Assembly: GCA_024641545.1 (NCBI GenBank)
Contig: JAHECW010000041.1
Coordinates: forward strand, 1 to 34,777
Source of the DNA: Acidobacteriota bacterium
GTDB taxonomy: Bacteria > Acidobacteriota > Thermoanaerobaculia > Thermoanaerobaculales > Sulfomarinibacteraceae
Length of the DNA stretch: 34,777 nucleotides
Direction: 5' to 3'
Shown here: positions 26,290-33,457 of the stretch, piece after piece
How positions within the stretch are numbered: position 1 is the stretch's first letter
How the letters are laid out: every line of letters begins with the position of its first letter
Program-made: the position numbers and the translations under genes
Notes under the pieces: generated by a model
Seen by the model: the letters and a program-made list of their open reading frames with translations, nothing else
Database searches by the model: none
What the model was told of the DNA's origin: nothing

Positions 26290-27198
26290 GTGACTGATCA
26301 GAAGATCGAGGTGGGGACCATTGTTCATCATCCCAAGCGACCCGCGTGGGGCCCGGCCAAGGCTCTCGCAGTCGGCGCCGGAGGCAACGTGACGCTGTAT
26401 TTCCGGGATCTCGAGGAGGCCAAACCGAACGATGCGGTCAAGACCATCTCGACAAGCGTCATCGGGCTCGAGATCGCCGAAGATCAGGCCGATTTCATGC
26501 TCGACAACCTCCCGGTTTTCGACAACGGAAAGTTCAAGGGTCTGAGAAAACCCAGGCTGAGCCTCGATCAGGCGGTCCAGGCGTTCATCGACAAACAGGC
26601 CGCCGCCTTCGACAACCCGAAGTACATCGAGGAACAGCGCGCGCCCAAGCTCAAGGCCCACGAAATGTGGGTCGAGATCCTGGGCGAAGGCCAGGGCGCC
26701 GACCTCCTGGATGCGGGCGACGTTGCCGAGGTCCGCAAGCGTCTGCTGAAGATCGACGCCAAACTCGATCTCTTGAGCCCGCAGGAGAAGGCGGTTCTCA
26801 AACGGGGCCTCAAGAGCGACGAGGCCGAGCAGTTTCTCCGCGCCCTGATGGGGGTCGCCGCCGAGCCCCAGGTCGAGCAGTCGGCTTTTCAGAAGCTGAT
26901 CGACGCCGTGGATCTGGTGATGGAGAAGGAACCGGGCAGCCGCAGCACGAACTGGCCCGTTCTGACCCAATTCCCTTTCATCGCCGACCCCGAGCACCAC
27001 ATCGAGTTCAAACCCGCCGTGGTGCAGAAGTGTGCGGCGCGGCTGAACTTCGACCTGCGCTATTCGGCGACGCCCAACTGGTGGGGTTACGAACGGCTCC
27101 TGCAGCTGGCAAGAGCGCTGCAGACTCGTTTGGAATCGATCGGAGCGAAGGACCTCATCGATGTGCACTGGTTCATGCAGGTGATCGCGACGGTTTGA
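26290..27198 (+). CDS. DUF3553-domain protein
   Basis: The protein starts at GTG 26290 with GGGAG five bases upstream (302 residues); an upstream ATG frame has no family signal. Residues 7-55 match DUF3553 (VHHPKRPAWGPAKALAVGAGG ends in a VTLYFRDL strand), a small SH3-like beta domain. The rest is mostly alpha-helical, with acidic and basic patches, and no recognised domain. Role unknown; the fold suggests nucleic-acid or protein binding. It may share a transcript with the downstream ADC-like gene, 104 bp away. Confidence 0.75.
   Translation: MTDQKIEVGTIVHHPKRPAWGPAKALAVGAGGNVTLYFRDLEEAKPNDAVKTISTSVIGLEIAEDQADFMLDNLPVFDNGKFKGLRKPRLSLDQAVQAFIDKQAAAFDNPKYIEEQRAPKLKAHEMWVEILGEGQGADLLDAGDVAEVRKRLLKIDAKLDLLSPQEKAVLKRGLKSDEAEQFLRALMGVAAEPQVEQSAFQKLIDAVDLVMEKEPGSRSTNWPVLTQFPFIADPEHHIEFKPAVVQKCAARLNFDLRYSATPNWWGYERLLQLARALQTRLESIGAKDLIDVHWFMQVIATV
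27107..27122 (+). promoter_or_regulatory. Candidate sigma-54 promoter upstream of ADC-like gene
   Basis: TGGCAAGAGCGCTGCA has GG and GC separated by exactly 10 bases and matches the -24/-12 consensus (YTGGCACG-N4-TTGCW) at 11 of 13 positions. It lies in the end of the DUF3553 gene, about 170 bp before the ADC-like start. About one such site is expected by chance in 35 kb, so the call rests on position near a sigma-54 activator gene. Confidence 0.25.
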
Positions 27199-27302
27199 GG
27201 GTCGCCCCGAGCAACGTCCGCTCGAACCGGGCGCGGGGGTTCGACGGGGGATCCGGATTCGAATCTGCAGGCCGGCCCAAACCGGAGCTGGAGGCTCACG
27301 AA

Positions 27303-28163
27303 GTGAAACCGAACACCTACATCGATCCCGGCCTCGTGGACAATGCCGGCATGTTCGCCGACGACTTCTTCCGGCGGTTCACCCTTCGCCCCGCTCCCAC
27401 CCCCTTGGAGCTGGACACCGGCCTCTCGAAGACCTATTCCTTCCCCACTTTCTATGCCGATGTGACCTGCGCCATCGCGATCTTTCTCTGCGATTACCGG
27501 CGCGCCGAAGCGATGATGCCGCACCCGTTGATGCAACCCCTGAAGATGCCGAGAGGGAGATCGGTGGTTCTCTTCTCGTGCTACGAGTACCGAAACGTGA
27601 TGAACATCGCCCCGTACAACGAGATCGCCATGACCATCCCGATCATGGTCGGCGGCGGGTGGGCGCCGCCGTTGCTGCCGCTGGCCTTGGATTTCAAGAG
27701 GAAAGGCTACTACGTCTTCTCCATGCCGGTGACGTCACTGGAGAATCAGATCCGCGGCACGAGAATCTGGGGTTTGCCCAAAATCGTGGAGGAAATCGAC
27801 ATCTCCACCGACGGCAGCCACTGCACCACCGTTGCCAGAGACTCGAGCGGCGAGATCTACTTCGAGCTCGCGGTGCCCAAGACGGGTTCCGCCAAACACT
27901 TCGACGAGACCGGCCGGCTCTTCAGCGTCCGCGACGGGCGGCTTCTCAAGAGTCGGACCAGCTTCAAAGGCGATTTCGCGGTCAACACCAACCCCGGCTT
28001 GTTGTGGAAAAAAGGTCTCAAGGCCGAGGTCCCGGCGCTCAGACTCGGGTCGACGGCGCGAGCCGACGATCTCCGGGCGCTGGAGATCGAGGAAACCGCA
28101 TTCCAGTTCCGCTTCTCGGCGAGCATGAACAGTTGCTTCGAGTTGCCGACGGGAACCGAGTAA
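27303..28163 (+). CDS. Acetoacetate decarboxylase superfamily protein
   Basis: The 286-residue protein starts at GTG 27303 with GGAGG eight bases upstream. It has the ADC core: an NEIAMTIP strand with a Glu, and RIWGLPKIVEE with a candidate Schiff-base lysine K160. In Clostridium Adc the catalytic Lys115 has Lys116 beside it to lower its pKa; here that position is isoleucine. Members without decarboxylase activity are known in this superfamily, so another reaction (for example aldol or hydrolytic chemistry) is possible. It ends 17 bp before the convergent sigma-54 regulator gene. Confidence 0.85.
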   Translation: MKPNTYIDPGLVDNAGMFADDFFRRFTLRPAPTPLELDTGLSKTYSFPTFYADVTCAIAIFLCDYRRAEAMMPHPLMQPLKMPRGRSVVLFSCYEYRNVMNIAPYNEIAMTIPIMVGGGWAPPLLPLALDFKRKGYYVFSMPVTSLENQIRGTRIWGLPKIVEEIDISTDGSHCTTVARDSSGEIYFELAVPKTGSAKHFDETGRLFSVRDGRLLKSRTSFKGDFAVNTNPGLLWKKGLKAEVPALRLGSTARADDLRALEIEETAFQFRFSASMNSCFELPTGTE

Positions 28164-28180
28164 GGCGCCCCGGACGCGGC

Positions 28181-29941
28181 TCAGTCGCCGGCCGCGACAT
28201 TCGGATGTTCGGCGAGGAATCGGTACAGGGTCGCCCGCGACACATCGAGTCCTCTCGCAGCCTCCGACCGGTTGCCCTCGGCTTTCTCGAGGGCCTCGAC
28301 AACCGCCTCCTCGGTCAGTGATTTCCTCACTTTCTTCGCCGGTGACAAACCGGCGACCACGCGACTGAAGCTCGGCGGAAGGTGCTCCGGCAGGATGACA
28401 CCCGCCATGCATTTGATAAAGGCGTACCGAATGGCATTCTGGAGCTCGCGGATATTTCCCGGCCATGCGTAGGCCATGAAAATCTCGAGCACCTCCGGCG
28501 AAAGGGAGACCAGCCTCCCGCCGGAGATCGCCGATTCCTTTTCGACGATGAACTCGGAGATCAGCGGCAGGTCGTCGATGCGATCGCGTAACGGCGGCAA
28601 CGTGATCGGCACCACACAGAGCCGGTAGAACAGATCCTCCCTGAAATTTCCGATCTCGACCTCGTGACGGAGGTCCTTGTTGGTTGCACAAACCACACGC
28701 ACGTCGACGGTTACGGATTTCTCCCCTCCCACCCTCTCGAAGGACCCTTCCTGCAGGACTCTGAGCAGTTTGACCTGCATCGCCGGACTGAGATCGCCGA
28801 TCTCGTCGAGGAAAATCGTGCCGCCGTGGGCGAGCTGGAACCTCCCTTTTCGCTCCCGGACCGCACCGGTGAACGCACCCCTCTCGTGGCCGAAAAGCTC
28901 GCTCTCCAAGAGGCCGTCGGGGATTGCGCCGCAGTTCACCGGCACGAAAGGTTTCCTCGATCGCGCCCCCTGGCTGTGGATCGCCCCGGCCACCAGTTCC
29001 TTACCGGTGCCGCTCTCACCGAGAACCATGGCGGGGACATTCAGATCTGCAATCTCTCTGATGGTGTTGAAGATCTCGACCATCGCGGGGGTCGCTCCCA
29101 CAATCCCGGCAAAGGACTTTTCTGCCGTCAGGAGCCGACGGAGGCTCGCGAGCTCGGTGATGTCCTCCATGATGAGAATCGCCAGATCCTCGCCCCGATG
29201 GTGGAGACCGGCCGAGCTGAGCTGGAGCGTGAGTTGCCGCGAATACCTGGTGTCACGAGAGTCGATCCTGCAATGGACCTTCCTGGTGGTATGGCCTTCG
29301 ATCGCGGTCTTGATCGCGATGTGGACCTTGCACCCTTCACATCCGTCGAGGTTGCCGCACCGCCCGGGACTTTCCAGGGCGGTCGCACACCCCAGCACGT
29401 CCCCGATGCGGCTGCCGAAGCTCTCGTCCTCGGTAACATCGAACGCATCAACGAATTCGCGGTTGACCATTCGGATCCGGTGATCCGAACCGACGACGAT
29501 GATCGAGCAGGGAACCCCCCCGAAGACCGCGTTCAGGAAGGCCTGCTGATCCCTTAGCGAGCGGTCGAGCTGGTGCTTGTAGAGAGCGATCTCGATCGTC
29601 GAGTGGAGATCGCGGTCCGAGAACGGCTTGAGAATGAACCCGAAGGGATCGGCCACCTTGGCTCTCTCCAGGGTGTCGTCGTCGGCGAGGGAAGTGACGA
29701 AGACCACCGGGAGGTCGAGCTGCTCTCGGATCGTCTCCGCGGCCTTGATCCCATCGACCGAACCCTTGAGGTGGATATCCATCAACACGAGATCGGGAGA
29801 GGATCGTTCGGCCTCTGCGATTGCACTTTCCCCCGAGATGACCCATCCGGCGATTCCGTAGCCCTGCGAGACCAATCGATTCTGTACGTCCTTGGCCACG
29901 AGACCCTCGTCCTCGACGATCAGAATCGACTTTTTGGGCAA
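28181..29941 (-). CDS. Sigma-54-dependent response regulator with PAS domain
   Basis: The 586-residue protein starts at TTG 29941 behind GGGAGG at six bases. Domains in order: receiver (1-120, phospho-acceptor D55, K105 near FILKPF), PAS (about 130-260) with cysteines C185, C195, C201 and C204, AAA+ core (265-510: Walker A GESGTGKE 308-315, GAFTGA 355-360 for sigma-54 contact, LDEIGD), and a Fis-type HTH (545-580). GAFTGA makes it a true sigma-54 activator. The C-x9-C-x5-C-x2-C pattern in the PAS domain resembles the Cys motif seen in many PAS sensors and could bind metal or a cluster. Last gene of the signalling cluster. Confidence 0.93.
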   Translation of the reverse strand: MPKKSILIVEDEGLVAKDVQNRLVSQGYGIAGWVISGESAIAEAERSSPDLVLMDIHLKGSVDGIKAAETIREQLDLPVVFVTSLADDDTLERAKVADPFGFILKPFSDRDLHSTIEIALYKHQLDRSLRDQQAFLNAVFGGVPCSIIVVGSDHRIRMVNREFVDAFDVTEDESFGSRIGDVLGCATALESPGRCGNLDGCEGCKVHIAIKTAIEGHTTRKVHCRIDSRDTRYSRQLTLQLSSAGLHHRGEDLAILIMEDITELASLRRLLTAEKSFAGIVGATPAMVEIFNTIREIADLNVPAMVLGESGTGKELVAGAIHSQGARSRKPFVPVNCGAIPDGLLESELFGHERGAFTGAVRERKGRFQLAHGGTIFLDEIGDLSPAMQVKLLRVLQEGSFERVGGEKSVTVDVRVVCATNKDLRHEVEIGNFREDLFYRLCVVPITLPPLRDRIDDLPLISEFIVEKESAISGGRLVSLSPEVLEIFMAYAWPGNIRELQNAIRYAFIKCMAGVILPEHLPPSFSRVVAGLSPAKKVRKSLTEEAVVEALEKAEGNRSEAARGLDVSRATLYRFLAEHPNVAAGD

Positions 29942-30002
29942 CTCGGGCCTCCCGCTCGCGGAACATCTCGACGGCTGATCGCGACCACTCTAGCAAATGG
30001 TT

Positions 30003-31259
30003 CTAGTGGTCGCCGAGCGGAAAACGCACCCTGACGTCCGCCCCGCCCTCCCAGCGCATCTCGAGATCACCGCCAAGCTGCTTCGCCAGCAGTTCTACCA
30101 ACTGCAGCCCGATACCTCCTCGTCGATCGGCGCCGGTGTCCCCTCGGCGCCCATCTCCGTTGTCGATCACCGCCAGCTCGACGCGGCCGTCATTGTTCAT
30201 CTCCAGAGCGACAACGACCTCACCCCTTCCACCGTCGGGGAAGGCGTGCTCGAGGGCATTGCCGATCAGCTCGTTCAGAATCAGGCCACACGGGACGGCC
30301 ACGTCGATGGTCACGGCCAAGTCCGCGATCTGGAGCCTGAGATCGACCTTGCCGACCCGGCCGGGATGGCTCTGGAAAATCGAATCGGTCAGGCGCCGTG
30401 TGTAGTCGCCGAGATCGACTCGCCGGAAGTCCTCCGACCGGTACGCCTGGTCGTGGGCCAACGCCATCGACCTGATCCGGCCCTGGATCTTCTTCATCCC
30501 GTCCACGGTCGCTTGATCAACGACGCCCTCGCTCTGGAGACCGATCATGCTCAGGATGACCGCCATGTTGTTCTTGACCCGGTGGTGGACCTCCCTCAGC
30601 AACGCATCCTTCTCGCCGAGAGCGCGCTGAAGCGCCTCTTCGGCTTTCAGCCGTTCCTGTTCCCTGAGATCCCTGGCCAACCGCGCATGCAGGATCGGGC
30701 CGATGCGGCGGGCTATGGACTCCATCAGGTCCCGGTCCGAATCGACGTAGTCGGTGTCACGGTTCGCCGCCGCAAGCAGACCGATGAGTTCATCCCCGTC
30801 AACGATCGGGACGAACACGCACCTCGCGATCTCGATGCGGCCGTCCGGCAAACGGCCCGATGAGTTCGAGAGCATGGTCCGTTTCGTCGTCAAGCACTCG
30901 CCCCAGAGCCCGCCCCAGGAGTCCGCCGGGAAGACATTGCTCAGATCGGAAATCCGGCTCTCCTCGAAGATCTCCCGAGTCATTGACGGACACACCAGGC
31001 TTCCCTCCGGGTCGATGTAGCCGAAGACGCCGTGCCTGCTGTCAAGCACCTCGAGCACGATGTCCAGCACCCTTTCGTACATCTCATCATCCCCGACGGT
31101 CAGAAAAACATCGGCGATCCTGTTGGAGATCGCCAGCTCTCTTTCCGATCCCGACAACGCCGAGTCGGCCTTCCTGCGTCCGCTGGTTTCGCTTGTCAGA
31201 ACGCCTCCTTGAGCGGCTCCGCACCACGAGCATCCGATGTCAGTTGATGTCCGCCGCAC
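30003..31259 (-). CDS. GAF-domain histidine kinase (HisKA_2 type), soluble
   Basis: The GTG at 31259 gives 418 residues and overlaps the upstream regulator gene by 20 bp but has no ribosome site. An AAGGAGG at 31210-31204 sits four bases before an in-frame CTG at 31199, so the true start may be CTG (398 residues). Domains: GAF (about 50-190), coiled coil (190-215), HisKA_2 with H225 in EVHHRVKNN, and an ATPase domain with NELIGNALEH and DNGDG. No membrane segment: it senses a cytoplasmic signal. The 61-bp gap to the sigma-54 regulator suggests they are partners. Confidence 0.9.
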   Translation of the reverse strand: MRRTSTDIGCSWCGAAQGGVLTSETSGRRKADSALSGSERELAISNRIADVFLTVGDDEMYERVLDIVLEVLDSRHGVFGYIDPEGSLVCPSMTREIFEESRISDLSNVFPADSWGGLWGECLTTKRTMLSNSSGRLPDGRIEIARCVFVPIVDGDELIGLLAAANRDTDYVDSDRDLMESIARRIGPILHARLARDLREQERLKAEEALQRALGEKDALLREVHHRVKNNMAVILSMIGLQSEGVVDQATVDGMKKIQGRIRSMALAHDQAYRSEDFRRVDLGDYTRRLTDSIFQSHPGRVGKVDLRLQIADLAVTIDVAVPCGLILNELIGNALEHAFPDGGRGEVVVALEMNNDGRVELAVIDNGDGRRGDTGADRRGGIGLQLVELLAKQLGGDLEMRWEGGADVRVRFPLGDH

Positions 31260-31626
31260 GAGACAGGAAGAACGTCCCGAGGGCTATCTCCAACTCGCCG
31301 TACTCGAGTGGTTTCACAAAGACTCCGATTGGCGAGATGTCGGCGGCTCTCGTCATCAATTCCTCGACAGGATAGCCGGACAGGAAGGCCGTCCGGATTC
31401 CGAAGCGGGCACGGATGTGGCGGGCCGCCTCGATCCCGTCCATCTCCCCCTTGAGGCTCACATCCATCAAGATACAGCCCGGCTTCTCTCGTTCGGCGCA
31501 GTCGATCGCGTCCCGACCCGAACCGACCATCCCACACACCGTGTAACCCATCCCCTCGAGGGCCCCCTTCAGTTCAAATGCGACGATGAACTCGTCCTCG
31601 ACCACGAGGATCCTGGGTTTGTTCAT
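31240..31626 (-). CDS. Single-domain response regulator
   Basis: This 128-residue receiver-only protein starts at ATG 31626, overlapping the membrane kinase stop by four bases (ATGA). It has E10/D11, phospho-acceptor D55 in LMDVSLKG and the conserved lysine in VFVKPLE. It has no output domain, so it acts by passing or sinking phosphate between the two kinases of the cluster, or by binding a protein target. Confidence 0.93.
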   Translation of the reverse strand: MNKPRILVVEDEFIVAFELKGALEGMGYTVCGMVGSGRDAIDCAEREKPGCILMDVSLKGEMDGIEAARHIRARFGIRTAFLSGYPVEELMTRAADISPIGVFVKPLEYGELEIALGTFFLSRAADIN

Positions 31627-33329
31627 CGTCCGAGCGCCCGGGCGGGTTCGGTCGGAGTGAAAGAAATGGTGAAACGGGTCCCATGGTCGCGGTCGAGGAA
31701 GACGCTTCCTCCGAGCTGACTTTCCACCAGACCGACAACCAACCGCATCCCCATCGTGTCGGTGTTTCTGATATCGATCTCAGCGGGGATCCCGGCACCA
31801 TCGTCACACACGACGAGCGTGATCCTGCCGTCCGCCGCGGACGCCGCCTCGATCCCGATCTCGCCGGCCCGGCCGTCTCGGAATGCGTATTTCAGAGAGT
31901 TGGAAAGGAGCTCATTGATCACCAGTCCGCAGGGCACGGTGTCATCGATTCCGAGGGTGACGTCTTTGGCGCCGATCCTGAGGTTGATCCTGTCGGGTCC
32001 GGCGCCGTACATCCGGACCAGGCTCGTCGCGAGCTTGGCGACATAATCCCCGAGGTCGATTCGGCCCAGGTTGCCGGACTGGTAGAGAATTTCGTGGATC
32101 AAAGCCATCGCGCGGACCCGACTCTGGCTTTCTTGAAATACCTTGCTCAACCGCGCATCCTCGATGCCTCTCGCCTGCAGATTGAGCAGGCTGGAAATGA
32201 CCTGCATGTTGTTCTTGACCCGGTGGTGAATCTCCCTCAGCAGGACCTCCTTCTCGGCGAGTGAACCCTGCACTGCCAATTCGGCCTTCTTGCGGTCCGT
32301 GGTGTCCTCGATCACGGCGATGAAGTAGCGCGGCTCTCCGGATCGGTCCTTGACCAGGGACACGGTCAGACTGACCCACACAATCGAGGAGTCCTGTCGC
32401 ACGTATCGCTTCTCGGTGGAGAAGGTCTCGGTTTCTCCATCGAGAATGCGCCGCACGTGATCGAGATATGTCGCGAGATCATCCGGGTGCGCGATGTCCT
32501 GAAATCCGAGCTCGAGCAGCTTGTCGCTGGTGTAGCCCACAATTCGGCAGAACTTCTGATTGAGGCTGACAAAACGCCCCTCCAGAGAAACGTGGGCGAT
32601 ACCGGCGCCGGCATGCTCGAAGGTTGTGCGGAAACGCTCTTCGCTCGCCTGGAGCGCACCGACAGTCGCCTCGAGATCCCGCGACCGGCGTTCGAGAGCG
32701 GTCACCAGTGGACTGCTGACGCGAATGAACAGGATCGACCCGGTGATCACCACCAGCAGCGCGAATCCCGCGGCTGCCAACCCGGCCTTCTTGAACGGCG
32801 CCTGCACTTCGTTCAGGTCGATCTTCGCGACGATGCCGAGATCGAGTTCGGCGACCGGCTCATATGCGGCGACCACCGTCTCTCCCCGATAGTCGAGCCC
32901 GACCACTGTTCCCGACTCTCCGAGGAGCGCTCGCCGCATCGGCTCGGCGAGGTCAGAGAGAAACGGCACCGGCTCCGGATGCTCCACGGTCTGGTGGCGG
33001 TGCCCGAGCACGAAGACGATGAGCCCGCCCTCCAACTTGCCAAGGGTGAACTCTCCGGTTTTCCCGAAACCCTCGTATTCTCGGTGGGCCTCGTCGATCT
33101 GGCTCAGCGTCGCCTCTTTCCAGCCGCCGAGATGGCCGCTGTTGTGGACCCGATCGTATCGGGCAACCGCCTCGATCAGGCGCGCCTGACTCTGGGCCGT
33201 CTCGACCAACCGCAGCCGTTCCTCCTCGAAGGCAGTGTCGTACAGCATCCAGATTGTCGTCCCGGCGACCAGCAAAGAACCGATCGCCATGATCAGAACC
33301 AGGATCAACACACGGAGTCGTTCAGCCAA
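31623..33329 (-). CDS. Membrane sensor histidine kinase (periplasmic sensor, PAS, HisKA_2)
   Basis: The 568-residue protein starts at TTG 33329, with GGGG five bases upstream. TM1 (about 7-28) and TM2 (182-203) bracket a periplasmic sensor of about 150 residues that looks like a Cache-type domain. A PAS domain (about 228-345) is followed by HisKA_2 with H368 in EIHHRVKNN, and an ATPase domain with NELLSNSLKY and DDGAGIP. HisKA_2 kinases commonly donate to single receivers. A good sigma-70 promoter is 30 bp upstream. The signal is unknown. Confidence 0.93.
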   Translation of the reverse strand: MAERLRVLILVLIMAIGSLLVAGTTIWMLYDTAFEEERLRLVETAQSQARLIEAVARYDRVHNSGHLGGWKEATLSQIDEAHREYEGFGKTGEFTLGKLEGGLIVFVLGHRHQTVEHPEPVPFLSDLAEPMRRALLGESGTVVGLDYRGETVVAAYEPVAELDLGIVAKIDLNEVQAPFKKAGLAAAGFALLVVITGSILFIRVSSPLVTALERRSRDLEATVGALQASEERFRTTFEHAGAGIAHVSLEGRFVSLNQKFCRIVGYTSDKLLELGFQDIAHPDDLATYLDHVRRILDGETETFSTEKRYVRQDSSIVWVSLTVSLVKDRSGEPRYFIAVIEDTTDRKKAELAVQGSLAEKEVLLREIHHRVKNNMQVISSLLNLQARGIEDARLSKVFQESQSRVRAMALIHEILYQSGNLGRIDLGDYVAKLATSLVRMYGAGPDRINLRIGAKDVTLGIDDTVPCGLVINELLSNSLKYAFRDGRAGEIGIEAASAADGRITLVVCDDGAGIPAEIDIRNTDTMGMRLVVGLVESQLGGSVFLDRDHGTRFTISFTPTEPARALGR

Positions 33330-33365
33330 ATTTTCCCCACTTGATATTTCTTGGATACCCGCTGG

Positions 33366-33394
33366 ATGTTATGCCATCGGGCCACGATTCTCAA
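33366..33394 (-). promoter_or_regulatory. Sigma-70 promoter for the signalling operon
   Basis: On the minus strand TTGAGA (33394-33389) and TAACAT (33371-33366) are 17 bp apart, five of six and four of six matches to consensus. Transcription would start near 33359, about 30 bases before the TTG start at 33329. Confidence 0.5.
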
Positions 33395-33457
33395 TGACCG
33401 TCCGATCGACAACGACCCTCGCGCCGGAGCCGTGGGGGGCAGAACCGAACGGTTCCG

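Noticed and set aside
33442-33455. GAACCG-AA-CGGTTC palindrome after the M24 stop
   Set aside because: Only a two-base centre and no T run; could be an operator, but nothing else supports it.
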